Assembly: GCA_017428055.1 (NCBI GenBank)
Contig: JAFRRN010000032.1
Coordinates: 40,087 to 104,086, forward strand
Direction: 5' to 3'
DNA from: Prevotella sp.
GTDB lineage: Bacteria > Bacteroidota > Bacteroidia > Bacteroidales > Bacteroidaceae
Length of the DNA: 64,000 nucleotides
The position numbers were made by a program, and so were the translations under genes. Position 1 is the first letter of the stretch, and every line of letters starts with the position of its first letter. The notes under the pieces are model-generated. The model did not search any database. It had not been told where the DNA came from and saw only the letters and a program-made list of their open reading frames with translations. This document shows positions 1 through 8,607 of the stretch, piece by piece.

Positions 1-183
1 GCATTTTCATTTTGACACACCCCCTTTTCTTTATAATATAAATAGGTGTCATTCATTAACGATGCTTTAGGTTAGTTGACGTTCTAATACCTTATTGCAA
101 TTGATTCCACGACAATGGGGGCAAATGGTACATTAAAGATAAGATGTGTTACAGAAAGCAAAGGCTATTTGGAGTAATCTTTA

Positions 184-191
184 TACTTTTG
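184..191 (+). promoter_or_regulatory. Promoter -7 box for the esterase gene
   Basis: TACTTTTG matches the Bacteroidetes -7 consensus TAnnTTTG and lies 51 bases before the ATG at 243. No clear -33 TTTG sits at the expected distance. The rest of bases 1-242 holds no gene I can support. Confidence 0.6.
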
Positions 192-242
192 CACTCATCG
201 TAAAACATTGAAAATGAAGAACTAACATAAAACATCATAGGA

Positions 243-2093
243 ATGAAGAAATACATTATTTTATTATTGTGCATTTTCTCATTGCAGACAAAAGCACGAT
301 TAGCATCCACGAAAGACTATGATTTAGGGAACAACACAACAGGATTGGAGGGCAACATGAACGCATCATCTGACACAGCGGACCCCAACTTCCATATCTA
401 TCTCTGTTTCGGACAATCAAACATGGAGGGGAACGCCCAATGGGAAACATCAGACAACCAATACGTTGACCCACGTTTCCAAATGCTGGCAACCACCAAC
501 TTCAACAATCCCAAGCGCACATTGGGCGAGTGGTATACAGCCTATTGCCCCATTGTCAGCCCGATGGGAAAACTCGGTATGTCTGATTACTTCGGACGGA
601 CAATGGTGGCTGCTTTGCCCACAGACGTGAAGGTGGGTGTCGTTGCCGTCGCCATGGGAGGCTCTCCCATCGAAATGTTCGACAAAGACAAATACAAGCA
701 GAAATTGGCAGAAAACCCGAATGAATGGTGGGCAACTCTGTCAAAGAACTACTATGGCGGAAACCCATACGGCCGTCTGGTCGAGATGGGGAAAAAAGCC
801 AAGCAGGTAGGGGTTATCAAGGGCATCTTATTACACCAAGGTTGTTCCAACTGTGGCGACCCCAATTGGCCAAACATGGTGAAGAAGATATACAATGACC
901 TCCTTAACGACCTCGGGCTGAAGGCTGCCGATGTGCCGCTCTTCGTTGGTGAGACAGAGCGCGAGGACATGGGGGGAGGCTGTGCCTATCACAATACTGT
1001 TGTCGCCAAGATTCCCAGTGTCATTCCCACCGGGCATGTGGTAAGCTCTGAAGGTATTCCCGGCAATGGCGTGGATGCCTGGCACTTCTCAACCGTCGGT
1101 TATCGTATCTTTGGAAGACGCTACGCATACGAGGCTTTACGCACGATGGGCATAGAGCCTAAGGTATACACGGGCTACCAGATGCCAAATAACATGAAGA
1201 ACTTTATGACCCCGAAGAGTTTCGACACCATTTTGACGGGTAAGGCAGGAAGCACGATGCCATTGAAACTGATGGTAACCTTTGCCGATGGTCATCGGGA
1301 AGACCTGACTCACGACGCTACCTTCAGTAGCAGCGACTATACAATTACCAACGGCAAGATCAAACTTGGCAAGGATGGTACAACCGGCACCGTAACGGCA
1401 ACCTTCACCGACTTCATGGGCGAGACACACCACGTCACTCTCTACATCACGGCAACCGAATCCACGTATGCCAGTTTGACGGGAGTCGAACAGATAAGCC
1501 AGCAAAACTTCTTCATACTCAATGAAGAGGACGGCAAGATGTTCTATGGCAGAGATAACCAAAACCTCGGATATGACACGTCAGAAACGGTATTTGCCAA
1601 CAGCGGAATCGTGGGTTACATGTTCAAAGCAGAGAAAGTGGGAAGTAATTATCTACTTCGACTCATCAAGCTCGACGGCACAGAATATAGTATATGGGGT
1701 AGCCCAGGCTATCTCAACTCACAACCCGCTGACGGATGGTGCAGCTTCATCCTCGGCCTCAACAACCAAAACGGTCAAGACATCAAGAATGGAGCCTTGT
1801 GGGATATACAGTATGTCGATGATAAAGGGTTCGCATTGAAGAACATCGGCACCGGTCTCTATCTCAAAGATGCAACGCCTGCGAAATACGACATTCCTAC
1901 CTATTTTAACTTCTGCATACCGAGTGACCTCTCGCATGTCAACACCATCACCCAGCCCGAAAAGGCAGATGGCATCATCTACAACATCCAAGGATTGAGG
2001 CTCACCACCAAAGAGCATTGGGCAGAACTCCCCCCTGGCCTCTACATCGTGAACGGTAAAAAGATAGCGAAACGGCAAAGTCACACGATTTAA
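243..2093 (+). CDS. Secreted SGNH-type carbohydrate esterase (sialate O-acetylesterase / CE6-like)
   Basis: This is a 616-residue exported protein with an N-terminal signal peptide (MKKYIILLLCIFSLQTKA). The SGNH block I motif GQSNMEG is at residues 57-63, with Ser59 as the likely nucleophile. The DxxH-type motif DAWH is at 278-281. Together these place residues about 50-300 in the SGNH hydrolase fold used by sialate O-acetylesterases and acetylxylan esterases. A downstream Ig-like or lectin-like region follows. The C-terminus (YNIQGLRL ... LPPGLYIVNGKKI) resembles the sorting domains on secreted Prevotella enzymes. It probably removes O-acetyl groups from plant or host glycans before glycosidases act, and the GH31 gene follows on the same strand. 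The exact substrate cannot be read from sequence. Confidence 0.8.
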   Translation: MKKYIILLLCIFSLQTKARLASTKDYDLGNNTTGLEGNMNASSDTADPNFHIYLCFGQSNMEGNAQWETSDNQYVDPRFQMLATTNFNNPKRTLGEWYTAYCPIVSPMGKLGMSDYFGRTMVAALPTDVKVGVVAVAMGGSPIEMFDKDKYKQKLAENPNEWWATLSKNYYGGNPYGRLVEMGKKAKQVGVIKGILLHQGCSNCGDPNWPNMVKKIYNDLLNDLGLKAADVPLFVGETEREDMGGGCAYHNTVVAKIPSVIPTGHVVSSEGIPGNGVDAWHFSTVGYRIFGRRYAYEALRTMGIEPKVYTGYQMPNNMKNFMTPKSFDTILTGKAGSTMPLKLMVTFADGHREDLTHDATFSSSDYTITNGKIKLGKDGTTGTVTATFTDFMGETHHVTLYITATESTYASLTGVEQISQQNFFILNEEDGKMFYGRDNQNLGYDTSETVFANSGIVGYMFKAEKVGSNYLLRLIKLDGTEYSIWGSPGYLNSQPADGWCSFILGLNNQNGQDIKNGALWDIQYVDDKGFALKNIGTGLYLKDATPAKYDIPTYFNFCIPSDLSHVNTITQPEKADGIIYNIQGLRLTTKEHWAELPPGLYIVNGKKIAKRQSHTI

Positions 2094-2109
2094 TCATCAT
2101 ATCAAGGCC

Positions 2110-2170
2110 GTCCAAGCGGCTTGGACACACCGTCCAAGTATCTTGGACGGCTCGTCCAAAGGCTTTGGAC
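2110..2170. repeat. Array A: three 17-nt palindromes at 22-nt period (GTCCAAG type)
   Basis: Three palindromes of the form GTCCAAR-N3-YTTGGAC lie at 2110-2126, 2132-2148 and 2154-2170. Each is 17 nt, and they are separated by 5-nt spacers (ACACC and GGCTC). The array sits just after the esterase stop codon and ends 58 bases before the preferred GH31 start. Closely similar units occur after dnaA at 47049-47109. Confidence 0.9.
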
Positions 2171-2227
2171 GACCGAAGAATGCCTATCCAAGAAACACCC
2201 CCACACAATTCAAAACAAAACCGATAT

Positions 2228-4462
2228 ATGCCATACCCGTCATTACATACAAAACGCTTATTATCAATCATCTTGGCAACCTGCTGGACAATAGGTGTTT
2301 TAGCAAATCAAGATGCCGCCCAAAGGGCGAATGACAACAAGCCCCAAGGCCATTTCATCGTCAAGACTGTGGCAAGAAATGCCGTGCGCATCCAATATTC
2401 CTTTGGCGAACCTAAAGACGACCTGCCAGACTGGCTTTATGTGAAACATGAGGAAATGGAAAGCAATGACATCTCCGTGCGTATCAATCCACGAAAACGA
2501 ACTTTGGAAGTCAGGGACAAGAAAGGGAAAAGTGTTTTTTCCGCCACCAAGCACCAAATAGAAAACGGTGAGGCGACGCTATCGTTCACGTCTCCAAAGG
2601 ATGAATGTCTTTTCGGATTGGGACAATTCCAGGATGGATATAGCAATGTGCGTGGGCTGTCACGGCGATTGACGCAGGTGAATACCCAAATCAGCATCCC
2701 AATGTTGTTATCGAACAAAGGCTATGGAATCCTATGGAACAACTATGGCTTAACTGAGTTTAACCCCTGCAACCATCATGTCACGTTGACAAAACGGCAA
2801 GGCACGGGACTTCGCGAAGAGGTGGAAGTCACTTCCACCGAGGGCGGCAAACGGGAACTACGCGAGCGTCATGTCTTCGAGGCGTCCATTGATATTACAG
2901 AAGATGGCGACTATACCCTACTCCTCGACGTTGGTCAGAAGATGGCACGGCGCCACAACCTGGCCATAGACGGGGAGACCATCATCGAAATGCAAAATCT
3001 CTGGCTTCCCCCAACCGCCTCGCAGATAGTGCACTTAGAGGCTGGCCATCATACCTTATCGGCAGAACTGACAAGGGACGACAAGCCCATATTATATTAT
3101 AATAAGGTGGAAGACGAGACAGTATTCCGCTCACCCGTCGCCAATTCGGTGGACTATACGGTGTTTATCGGCACTCCAGACGAAATCATTGCCACCTATC
3201 GTGAACTGACAGGCGAATGTCCCCAAATGCCAAGTTGGGCATTGGGCTATATCCATTGCCGTGAAAGATTCCACTCTTCCGACGAGATACTTGCGACCGC
3301 CAACCGATTCCAGCAAGAACAGATGCCTGTCAGCATGTTGGTTCAAGACTGGCAATATTGGGGCAAATATGGTTGGAACGCCATGCAATTTGACGAAGAA
3401 CATTACCCAGACCCCAAGGCTCTGACCGACAGCCTTCATAGAATGGACATACGACTCATGCTCAGTGTATGGTCGAAAATAGACAAGAGCTCCGAGGTGG
3501 GCAGACAGATGGACCATGATGGCTATTATATCCCTGGCACCGATTGGATAGACTTCTTCAATCCCAGTGCCGCTGCCGCCTATTGGGAAAACTTCAAAGA
3601 AAGGCTGCTACCTCTCGGAATCGACGCCTGGTGGCAAGATGCCACCGAGCCGGAAAATGATGACCTTGTGGGCAGACGGGTCAATCATGGCAAATGGGCA
3701 GGGGAACGAGTGCGCAATGTCTATCCCCTCCTCGTCAACAAGACCGTCTATGAGGGGTTGGTACGGGCAGGAAAGGAGCCGATGATTCTCACTCGCTGCG
3801 GATTCCCCGGCATACAGCGATACGGTTCTGCCCTGTGGAGCGGCGACGTAGGCAACGATTGGGAGACCCTACGCCGTCAGATTGTGGCAGGTCTTGGTGT
3901 GCAAGCGGCAGGCATCCCTTGGTGGACTTACGATGCCGGCGGTTTTTTCCGTCCCAACGACCAATACACCAACCCTGGCTACATCGAACGGATGTTGCGT
4001 TGGATAGAGACAAGCGTCTACCTTCCCTTGATGCGTGTACACGGGTATATGAGTAACACTGAGCCATGGAACTATGGTGCTGAGGCACAATCCATTATCT
4101 CCGAGTGCATTAGGGAGCGTGAAAGACTTCGACCGTATATCGAGAAATGCGCCTCCCGCATCGCCAACGAGGGATATACGCTGATGCGTCCGTTGGTATT
4201 TGATTTTGCCAACGACCCTGAGGCTTTGCAACAAAAGTACGAATTCATGTTTGGTCCCGCGCTGCTAATCAGCCCTGTCACGCAACCCGATGTGTCGGAA
4301 TGGACTACTTATCTACCGATATGTGAAGAAGGTTGGCAAGACTATCTAACGGAAAAGCATTACCAAGGCGGACAATACGTCACGACAACCGTTGACAAGG
4401 CTCATATCCCCGTATTCGTTAGGGGCACACGTGAGAAATGGAAAGAACTATTATTCCCATGA
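2228..4462 (+). CDS. GH31 family alpha-glycosidase (alpha-xylosidase-like) with PA14-like insert
   Basis: I chose the ATG at 2228 because it opens a good signal peptide (MPYPSLHTKRLLSIILATC...). An in-frame ATG at 2165 would begin inside the repeat array. An N-terminal beta-sandwich is followed by a PA14-like insert (roughly residues 215-300), as in Bacteroidetes alpha-xylosidases, and then the (beta/alpha)8 barrel. The nucleophile is the Asp in WWQDATEP (codon at 3638). The acid/base is probably the Asp in LWSGD (codon at 3845). WW.DATEP is closer to the YicI-like alpha-xylosidase branch than to alpha-glucosidases, so xyloglucan side chains are a plausible substrate. The product should be periplasmic or surface-exposed. 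The neighbouring secreted esterase supports a glycan-degrading role. Confidence 0.88.
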   Translation: MPYPSLHTKRLLSIILATCWTIGVLANQDAAQRANDNKPQGHFIVKTVARNAVRIQYSFGEPKDDLPDWLYVKHEEMESNDISVRINPRKRTLEVRDKKGKSVFSATKHQIENGEATLSFTSPKDECLFGLGQFQDGYSNVRGLSRRLTQVNTQISIPMLLSNKGYGILWNNYGLTEFNPCNHHVTLTKRQGTGLREEVEVTSTEGGKRELRERHVFEASIDITEDGDYTLLLDVGQKMARRHNLAIDGETIIEMQNLWLPPTASQIVHLEAGHHTLSAELTRDDKPILYYNKVEDETVFRSPVANSVDYTVFIGTPDEIIATYRELTGECPQMPSWALGYIHCRERFHSSDEILATANRFQQEQMPVSMLVQDWQYWGKYGWNAMQFDEEHYPDPKALTDSLHRMDIRLMLSVWSKIDKSSEVGRQMDHDGYYIPGTDWIDFFNPSAAAAYWENFKERLLPLGIDAWWQDATEPENDDLVGRRVNHGKWAGERVRNVYPLLVNKTVYEGLVRAGKEPMILTRCGFPGIQRYGSALWSGDVGNDWETLRRQIVAGLGVQAAGIPWWTYDAGGFFRPNDQYTNPGYIERMLRWIETSVYLPLMRVHGYMSNTEPWNYGAEAQSIISECIRERERLRPYIEKCASRIANEGYTLMRPLVFDFANDPEALQQKYEFMFGPALLISPVTQPDVSEWTTYLPICEEGWQDYLTEKHYQGGQYVTTTVDKAHIPVFVRGTREKWKELLFP

Positions 4463-4474
4463 CCTCTTCCTCTC

Positions 4475-5200
4475 TCACGCAAACAACTCACGCATCACGT
4501 CCAACGATTTCAACTCCGAGAAATTGGGAATATGCAACTTGTAATAGGCGAGAATGGTCTCCAGGCAGCGATTCCGCTCATGGTGTGACATGCGGAAAAG
4601 GTGCATCGTATCATAATTCATACGCATCAGCAGATTGATCTTCGACGCTTCGTGTGGCTGAAGGACGTCTTGGTGCAAGGGATTATTGGTGCAAAAGCAA
4701 CTATTACGTAGGTCGAACAACGCCCCTTCCACATAATGATCCAAGTTGGGATAAAAGCCGATGAACTTGGTGAGACGCATCATAAACACCAAATGGAAAT
4801 TGGAAAAGCCCCGTTGGCATTCATCCAACCATCTCATGCTCATTGAAATATAATGGTAGAGAGGCACATTCTGCTGTTCATCGCGGGTAGAATAATCCAA
4901 GAATTCTGACAGGAAGAGCGTAATGGCGAGCTTGTTCGGCTCGAAAGGAATAGACCGATAAAAGTAGGATAGCCGCACATCCTTGATATGTTGCAACTGT
5001 CGATTCACGCGATAGTCAAACGATAAATCCAGGAGATTCATGGGTTGAAACAAGTTCTTTCGCACCTTTGCCTTGGCCGTCTTAGGCACATGACAGATGA
5101 AAGAAATCCTCCCATATTGCTCTGTAAACATGTCAACAATTATCTGGGAATCGCCATATTTTATCGTGTTCAATACGATTGCGTCTGTTTGGGTCATCAT
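4475..5200 (-). CDS. recO: DNA repair protein RecO
   Basis: This is a RecF-pathway mediator that loads RecA onto SSB-coated single-stranded DNA. The protein is about 241 residues. It has the N-terminal OB-fold signature (TDAIVLNTIKYGDSQIIVDMF) and the helical C-terminal region typical of Bacteroidetes RecO. The cysteine-bearing stretch NSCFCTNNPLH is where some RecO proteins bind zinc. I start at the tandem ATG-ATG (5200/5197). Upstream in-frame codons give a hydrophobic stretch not seen in the family. It converges with the GH31 gene, 12 bases away. No partner recombination gene is adjacent. Confidence 0.9.
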   Translation of the reverse strand: MMTQTDAIVLNTIKYGDSQIIVDMFTEQYGRISFICHVPKTAKAKVRKNLFQPMNLLDLSFDYRVNRQLQHIKDVRLSYFYRSIPFEPNKLAITLFLSEFLDYSTRDEQQNVPLYHYISMSMRWLDECQRGFSNFHLVFMMRLTKFIGFYPNLDHYVEGALFDLRNSCFCTNNPLHQDVLQPHEASKINLLMRMNYDTMHLFRMSHHERNRCLETILAYYKLHIPNFSELKSLDVMRELFA

Positions 5201-5257
5201 AATTTCCACAAAAATACAAAAAAAGCTGGTTATAGAGTAAAAATTAAGCGTAAAAAT

Positions 5258-5288
5258 TTGCATAGTTCAATAAAAACAACTACCTTTG
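5258..5288 (+). promoter_or_regulatory. Promoter of the tRNA-Glu / rpsT unit
   Basis: TTTG (5258-5261), 19 bases, then TACCTTTG (5281-5288). This is a full match to the Bacteroidetes -33/-7 consensus, placed about 20 bases before the tRNA 5' end. Confidence 0.75.
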
Positions 5289-5308
5289 CATCCGCAAAAA
5301 AAGAACTT

Positions 5309-5380
5309 GGTCCCTTCGTCTATCGGCTAGGACGAGAGATTTTCATTCTCTAAAGAGGAGTTCGATTCTCCTAGGGACTA
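5309..5380 (+). tRNA. tRNA-Glu (anticodon TTC)
   Basis: A full cloverleaf can be drawn by hand. The acceptor stem is GGTCCCT (5309-5315) with AGGGACT (5373-5379), and the discriminator A is at 5380. The anticodon stem AGAGA/TCTCT is perfect and its loop carries TTC at 5342-5344. The T-arm contains GTTCGATTC. The sequence closely follows other bacterial tRNA-Glu genes (CTTCGTCTA ... CTAGGGAC). No CCA is encoded. rpsT follows 32 bases later and probably shares the transcript. Confidence 0.95.
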
Positions 5381-5412
5381 CAAATTATTAGAATAAAGAG
5401 TAAACAAATAAG

Positions 5413-5667
5413 ATGGCAAATCACAAATCATCACTGAAGAGAATCCGTCAGACCAAGACGAGAACACTCCACAACAGGTATTATGCTAAGACTATGCGTA
5501 ATGCTGTGCGCAAGTTACGCGCCATGACAGACAAGGACGAAGCAGTCAAGATGTACCCAATTGTTCAAAAGATGCTGGACAAGTTAGCAAAGACAAACAT
5601 CATCCACAAGAACAAGGCAGCTAATTTGAAATCAAGTCTGGCTCAACATATCAACAAGCTGGGATAA
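5413..5667 (+). CDS. rpsT: 30S ribosomal protein S20
   Basis: This is an 84-residue, strongly basic protein beginning [17 protein letters not shown], the S20/RpsT signature. It binds 16S rRNA and stabilises the small subunit. Length and composition are normal. It lies directly downstream of tRNA-Glu and ends before a strong hairpin terminator at 5695-5723. Confidence 0.97.
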   Translation: MANHKSSLKRIRQTKTRTLHNRYYAKTMRNAVRKLRAMTDKDEAVKMYPIVQKMLDKLAKTNIIHKNKAANLKSSLAQHINKLG

Positions 5668-5694
5668 TTTAATAATTCGTAAAGCTTGAGAAAT

Positions 5695-5723
5695 AAAGGT
5701 CATAACCGATGGTTATGGCCTTT
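5695..5723. terminator. Bidirectional hairpin terminator between rpsT and the DUF3298-like gene
   Basis: A 13-bp stem (AAAGGTCATAACC / GGTTATGGCCTTT, one G-T pair) with loop GAT lies between two convergent genes. The A/T ends give a U-tract on either strand. Confidence 0.85.
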
Positions 5724-5745
5724 ATCCTTATTGTCTGGACGTACG

Positions 5746-6426
5746 TTAGTGGTATCCCCCACTGATACCTTTGTTCAAGAACTCCTCCACTTCCTCATAC
5801 CGTATCTTATAAGCGGCACCAGTGTAATGGTAAGCGGGACCGATGACGATGACCCACCCGTCAATATAACCCACATTTCCCACAACCAGTTCTTCAGCCG
5901 ATGCCACCTCCATAGGTAAATCCCCACGGTAAGCCCACATCAATTCCTTCACCTTCTCCTCGTCACAATTGAAAATCTCTCCCACCTGAAGCCGATGCCC
6001 ATCACGCTTGCTAAATGTGGCACAGTCCTGGCATATCCACTTCTCGCTATCCTCATCGGTGATAGTTGCTTCATACGTGACGCAATTCTCATCCTCAAAC
6101 GTGCGTTCTATCACGATTTTTCGGGCTACCCCCTCCGCCTCCATCAAGTATGCACCGCAACAATCCCGCAACAAGTCTCGGAAACTCTCCGTATCTAAAT
6201 GTTTGGGCTTATCCATCTCTATCATGTCGCAAATCCATTCCCTCACACTCGCCAAAGCCTTCTCGCTGCCATCCACGGGGAAATCCACCTTGGCAGAGAA
6301 AGAAGTGCGCCTGTCACCCTTATCGCTATAGGCAATGTTTCGCGTGACAAAAAAAGACTGTGCCATGATGCTTAACGGAAAAAGCATTGGCACAAGAACC
6401 ATCAATATCTTTCCAAACATTCTCAT
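5746..6426 (-). CDS. Secreted DUF3298/RsiV-C-like protein
   Basis: This is a 226-residue protein with a signal peptide (MRMFGKILMVLVPMLFPLSIMAQ). The middle and C-terminal parts (YEATITDED, FSKRDGHRLQVGEIFN, the closing YEEVEEFLNKG) resemble the DUF3298 domain of RsiV and related envelope proteins. That domain binds lysozyme in some Firmicutes. Conserved cysteines (CDMIE, RDCCG, ICQDC) suggest disulphides in the periplasm. The role is unknown; lysozyme binding would be an extrapolation. It is monocistronic and divergent from gyrB. Confidence 0.6.
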   Translation of the reverse strand: MRMFGKILMVLVPMLFPLSIMAQSFFVTRNIAYSDKGDRRTSFSAKVDFPVDGSEKALASVREWICDMIEMDKPKHLDTESFRDLLRDCCGAYLMEAEGVARKIVIERTFEDENCVTYEATITDEDSEKWICQDCATFSKRDGHRLQVGEIFNCDEEKVKELMWAYRGDLPMEVASAEELVVGNVGYIDGWVIVIGPAYHYTGAAYKIRYEEVEEFLNKGISGGYH

Positions 6427-6517
6427 TTACATGCAAAGATACATATTTTACGCAGAATGAAAGCCATATTTAATGCTTATTTAGATATAAAAATTTCCGT
6501 ATGTCAAGATTTTTGGT

Positions 6518-6525
6518 TAATTTTG
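6518..6525 (+). promoter_or_regulatory. gyrB promoter -7 box
   Basis: TAATTTTG matches TAnnTTTG and lies 34 bases upstream of the gyrB ATG. No clear -33 element is seen. Confidence 0.55.
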
Positions 6526-6559
6526 CACATTATTATATATAATATACGAACAATCAAAC

Positions 6560-8533
6560 ATGGACGAACAACAAATCATCGAGAATAATTATTCCGCCAG
6601 TAACATACAAGTGCTTGAAGGACTGGAAGCTGTACGCAAGCGTCCAGCCATGTATATCGGCGACATTAGCGAGAAAGGACTACACCACTTGGTCAACGAG
6701 ACAGTTGACAACCCCATCGACGAGGCGATGGCGGGCTATTGCAAGAACATCGAAGTGACCATCAACGAGGACAATTCCATCACCGTGCAGGATGATGGCC
6801 GCGGCATCCCTGTTGACGAGCACGAGAAGATGCACAAGTCTGCCCTTGAGGTGGTGATGACAGTGTTACATGCTGGCGGTAAATTCGACAAGGGGTCATA
6901 CAAGGTTAGCGGCGGTCTGCATGGCGTGGGTGTGAGTTGTGTCAACGCCCTTTCCGCCCACATGCTTTCGCAAGTGTACCGCGACGGCAAGATTTACCAA
7001 CAAGAATACGAGAAAGGAAAGCCGCTCTATCCCGTGAAAGTGGTTGGCGAGACGGAACTACGAGGCACACGCCAGCAATTCTGGCCAGACCCCACCATCT
7101 TCACCACCACCGTCTACCAATGGGACATCATCGCCCGCCGTATGCGCGAATTGGCATATCTCAATGCGGGCATCACCATCAAGCTCGTGGACTTGCGTAA
7201 GGACGAGGAAGGCAAGACCAAGCAAGAGACATTCCACGCCGAGGAGGGCTTGAAGGAATTTGTGCGTTACATCGACCGCCACCGCACACATCTATTCAAC
7301 GACACCATCTACCTCAAGACGGAGAAGCAGGGCATACCCATCGAGGTCGCCATCATGTACAATACCGACTACTCCGAAAACATCCATTCATACGTCAACA
7401 ACATCAATACCATTGAGGGAGGAACGCACCTCACGGGATTCCGCATCGCATTGACACGTACACTCAAAGCATACGCAGATGCCGAACCAGCCATCTCCAA
7501 ACAGATAGAGAAGGCAAAAATCGAAATCACTGGCGAGGACTTCCGCGAGGGACTGACCGCTGTCATCTCCATTAAGGTGGCAGAACCACAGTTTGAAGGA
7601 CAGACCAAGACCAAGCTCGGTAACAGCGAAGTGACGGGTGCCGTGCAGCAAGCCGTGGGCGAGGCACTCAACTATTACCTCGAAGAGCATCCCAAGGAGG
7701 CGAAACAGATATGCGAGAAGGTGGTGTTGGCAGCAACGGCACGTATCGCCGCCCGCAAGGCGCGTGAGAGTGTGCAACGCAAGAACCCCATGAGCGGCGG
7801 TGGGTTGCCAGGCAAACTTGCCGACTGCTCCAACAAAGACCCCAAGGAGTGTGAGATATTCCTCGTCGAGGGAGACTCCGCCGGCGGCTCCGCCAAGCAG
7901 GGACGCGACCGTTACACACAAGCCATCCTGCCCCTTCGCGGAAAGATCTTGAACGTTGAGAAGGTGCAATGGCACCGTGTGTTCGAGGCGGAATCCGTCA
8001 TGAACATCATCCAGTCGATAGGCGTACGTTTCGGAGTGGACGGTGAGGCAGACCGTGAGGCGAATACGGACAAGTTGCGCTATGACAAGATCATCATCAT
8101 GACCGACGCCGATGTCGATGGATCACACATCGACACGCTCATCATGACGCTTTTCTACCGCTTCATGCCCAAGGTCATCCAAGAGGGACACCTCTATATC
8201 GCCACCCCCCCACTCTATCTCTGTACCTATAAGAACAAGGTGAAGGAGTATTGCTATACCGAACAGCAACGCCAAGCTTTCCTCGACAAGTACGGAAACG
8301 GCGTTGACGATGGCAAGAGCATACACACGCAACGGTACAAAGGTCTTGGTGAGATGAATCCCGAACAACTCTGGGAAACCACCATGGATCCAAAAACGCG
8401 CCTACTCAAGCAAGTGACCATCGAGAATGCCGCAGAGGCAGATGAAATCTTCTCCATGCTCATGGGCGATGACGTGGAACCGCGACGCGAGTTCATCGAG
8501 CAGAATGCCAACTACGCGAATATTGACGCATAA
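6560..8533 (+). CDS. gyrB: DNA gyrase subunit B
   Basis: This is the ATPase subunit of gyrase, which introduces negative supercoils together with GyrA. The protein is 657 residues, normal for Bacteroidetes. The GHKL ATPase has QVLEGLEAVRKRPAMYIGD, DDGRGIPVD and GGLHGVGVSCVNALS. The transducer domain follows, then TOPRIM with the EGDSAGG motif (LVEGDSAGGSAKQGRD) and DADVDGSHI, and the short GyrB C-terminal domain (QRYKGLGEMNPEQLW). One oddity is that the Mg-binding motif reads DNPIDEA (Pro codon at 6713) where the family usually has DNSIDEA or DNAIDEA, preceded by NET instead of the common YEV. ParE is a less likely alternative because overall identity follows GyrB. Confidence 0.95.
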   Translation: MDEQQIIENNYSASNIQVLEGLEAVRKRPAMYIGDISEKGLHHLVNETVDNPIDEAMAGYCKNIEVTINEDNSITVQDDGRGIPVDEHEKMHKSALEVVMTVLHAGGKFDKGSYKVSGGLHGVGVSCVNALSAHMLSQVYRDGKIYQQEYEKGKPLYPVKVVGETELRGTRQQFWPDPTIFTTTVYQWDIIARRMRELAYLNAGITIKLVDLRKDEEGKTKQETFHAEEGLKEFVRYIDRHRTHLFNDTIYLKTEKQGIPIEVAIMYNTDYSENIHSYVNNINTIEGGTHLTGFRIALTRTLKAYADAEPAISKQIEKAKIEITGEDFREGLTAVISIKVAEPQFEGQTKTKLGNSEVTGAVQQAVGEALNYYLEEHPKEAKQICEKVVLAATARIAARKARESVQRKNPMSGGGLPGKLADCSNKDPKECEIFLVEGDSAGGSAKQGRDRYTQAILPLRGKILNVEKVQWHRVFEAESVMNIIQSIGVRFGVDGEADREANTDKLRYDKIIIMTDADVDGSHIDTLIMTLFYRFMPKVIQEGHLYIATPPLYLCTYKNKVKEYCYTEQQRQAFLDKYGNGVDDGKSIHTQRYKGLGEMNPEQLWETTMDPKTRLLKQVTIENAAEADEIFSMLMGDDVEPRREFIEQNANYANIDA

Positions 8534-8540
8534 TAACTAA

Positions 8541-8573
8541 AAGAGCTTGCATCCAACCATGCAAGCTCTTTTT
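8541..8573 (+). terminator. gyrB terminator
   Basis: A 12-bp perfect stem (AAGAGCTTGCAT / ATGCAAGCTCTT) with loop CCAACC is followed by a T-run. It lies 7 bases after the gyrB stop. Confidence 0.92.
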
Positions 8574-8607
8574 CATACGATAGCCTAACCTATAAATTCT
8601 TTAAACT

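Noticed and set aside
2165-2227. Upstream GH31 start at 2165
   Set aside because: It begins inside the palindrome array, and its residues before the signal peptide are polar. The ATG at 2228 gives a normal signal peptide.
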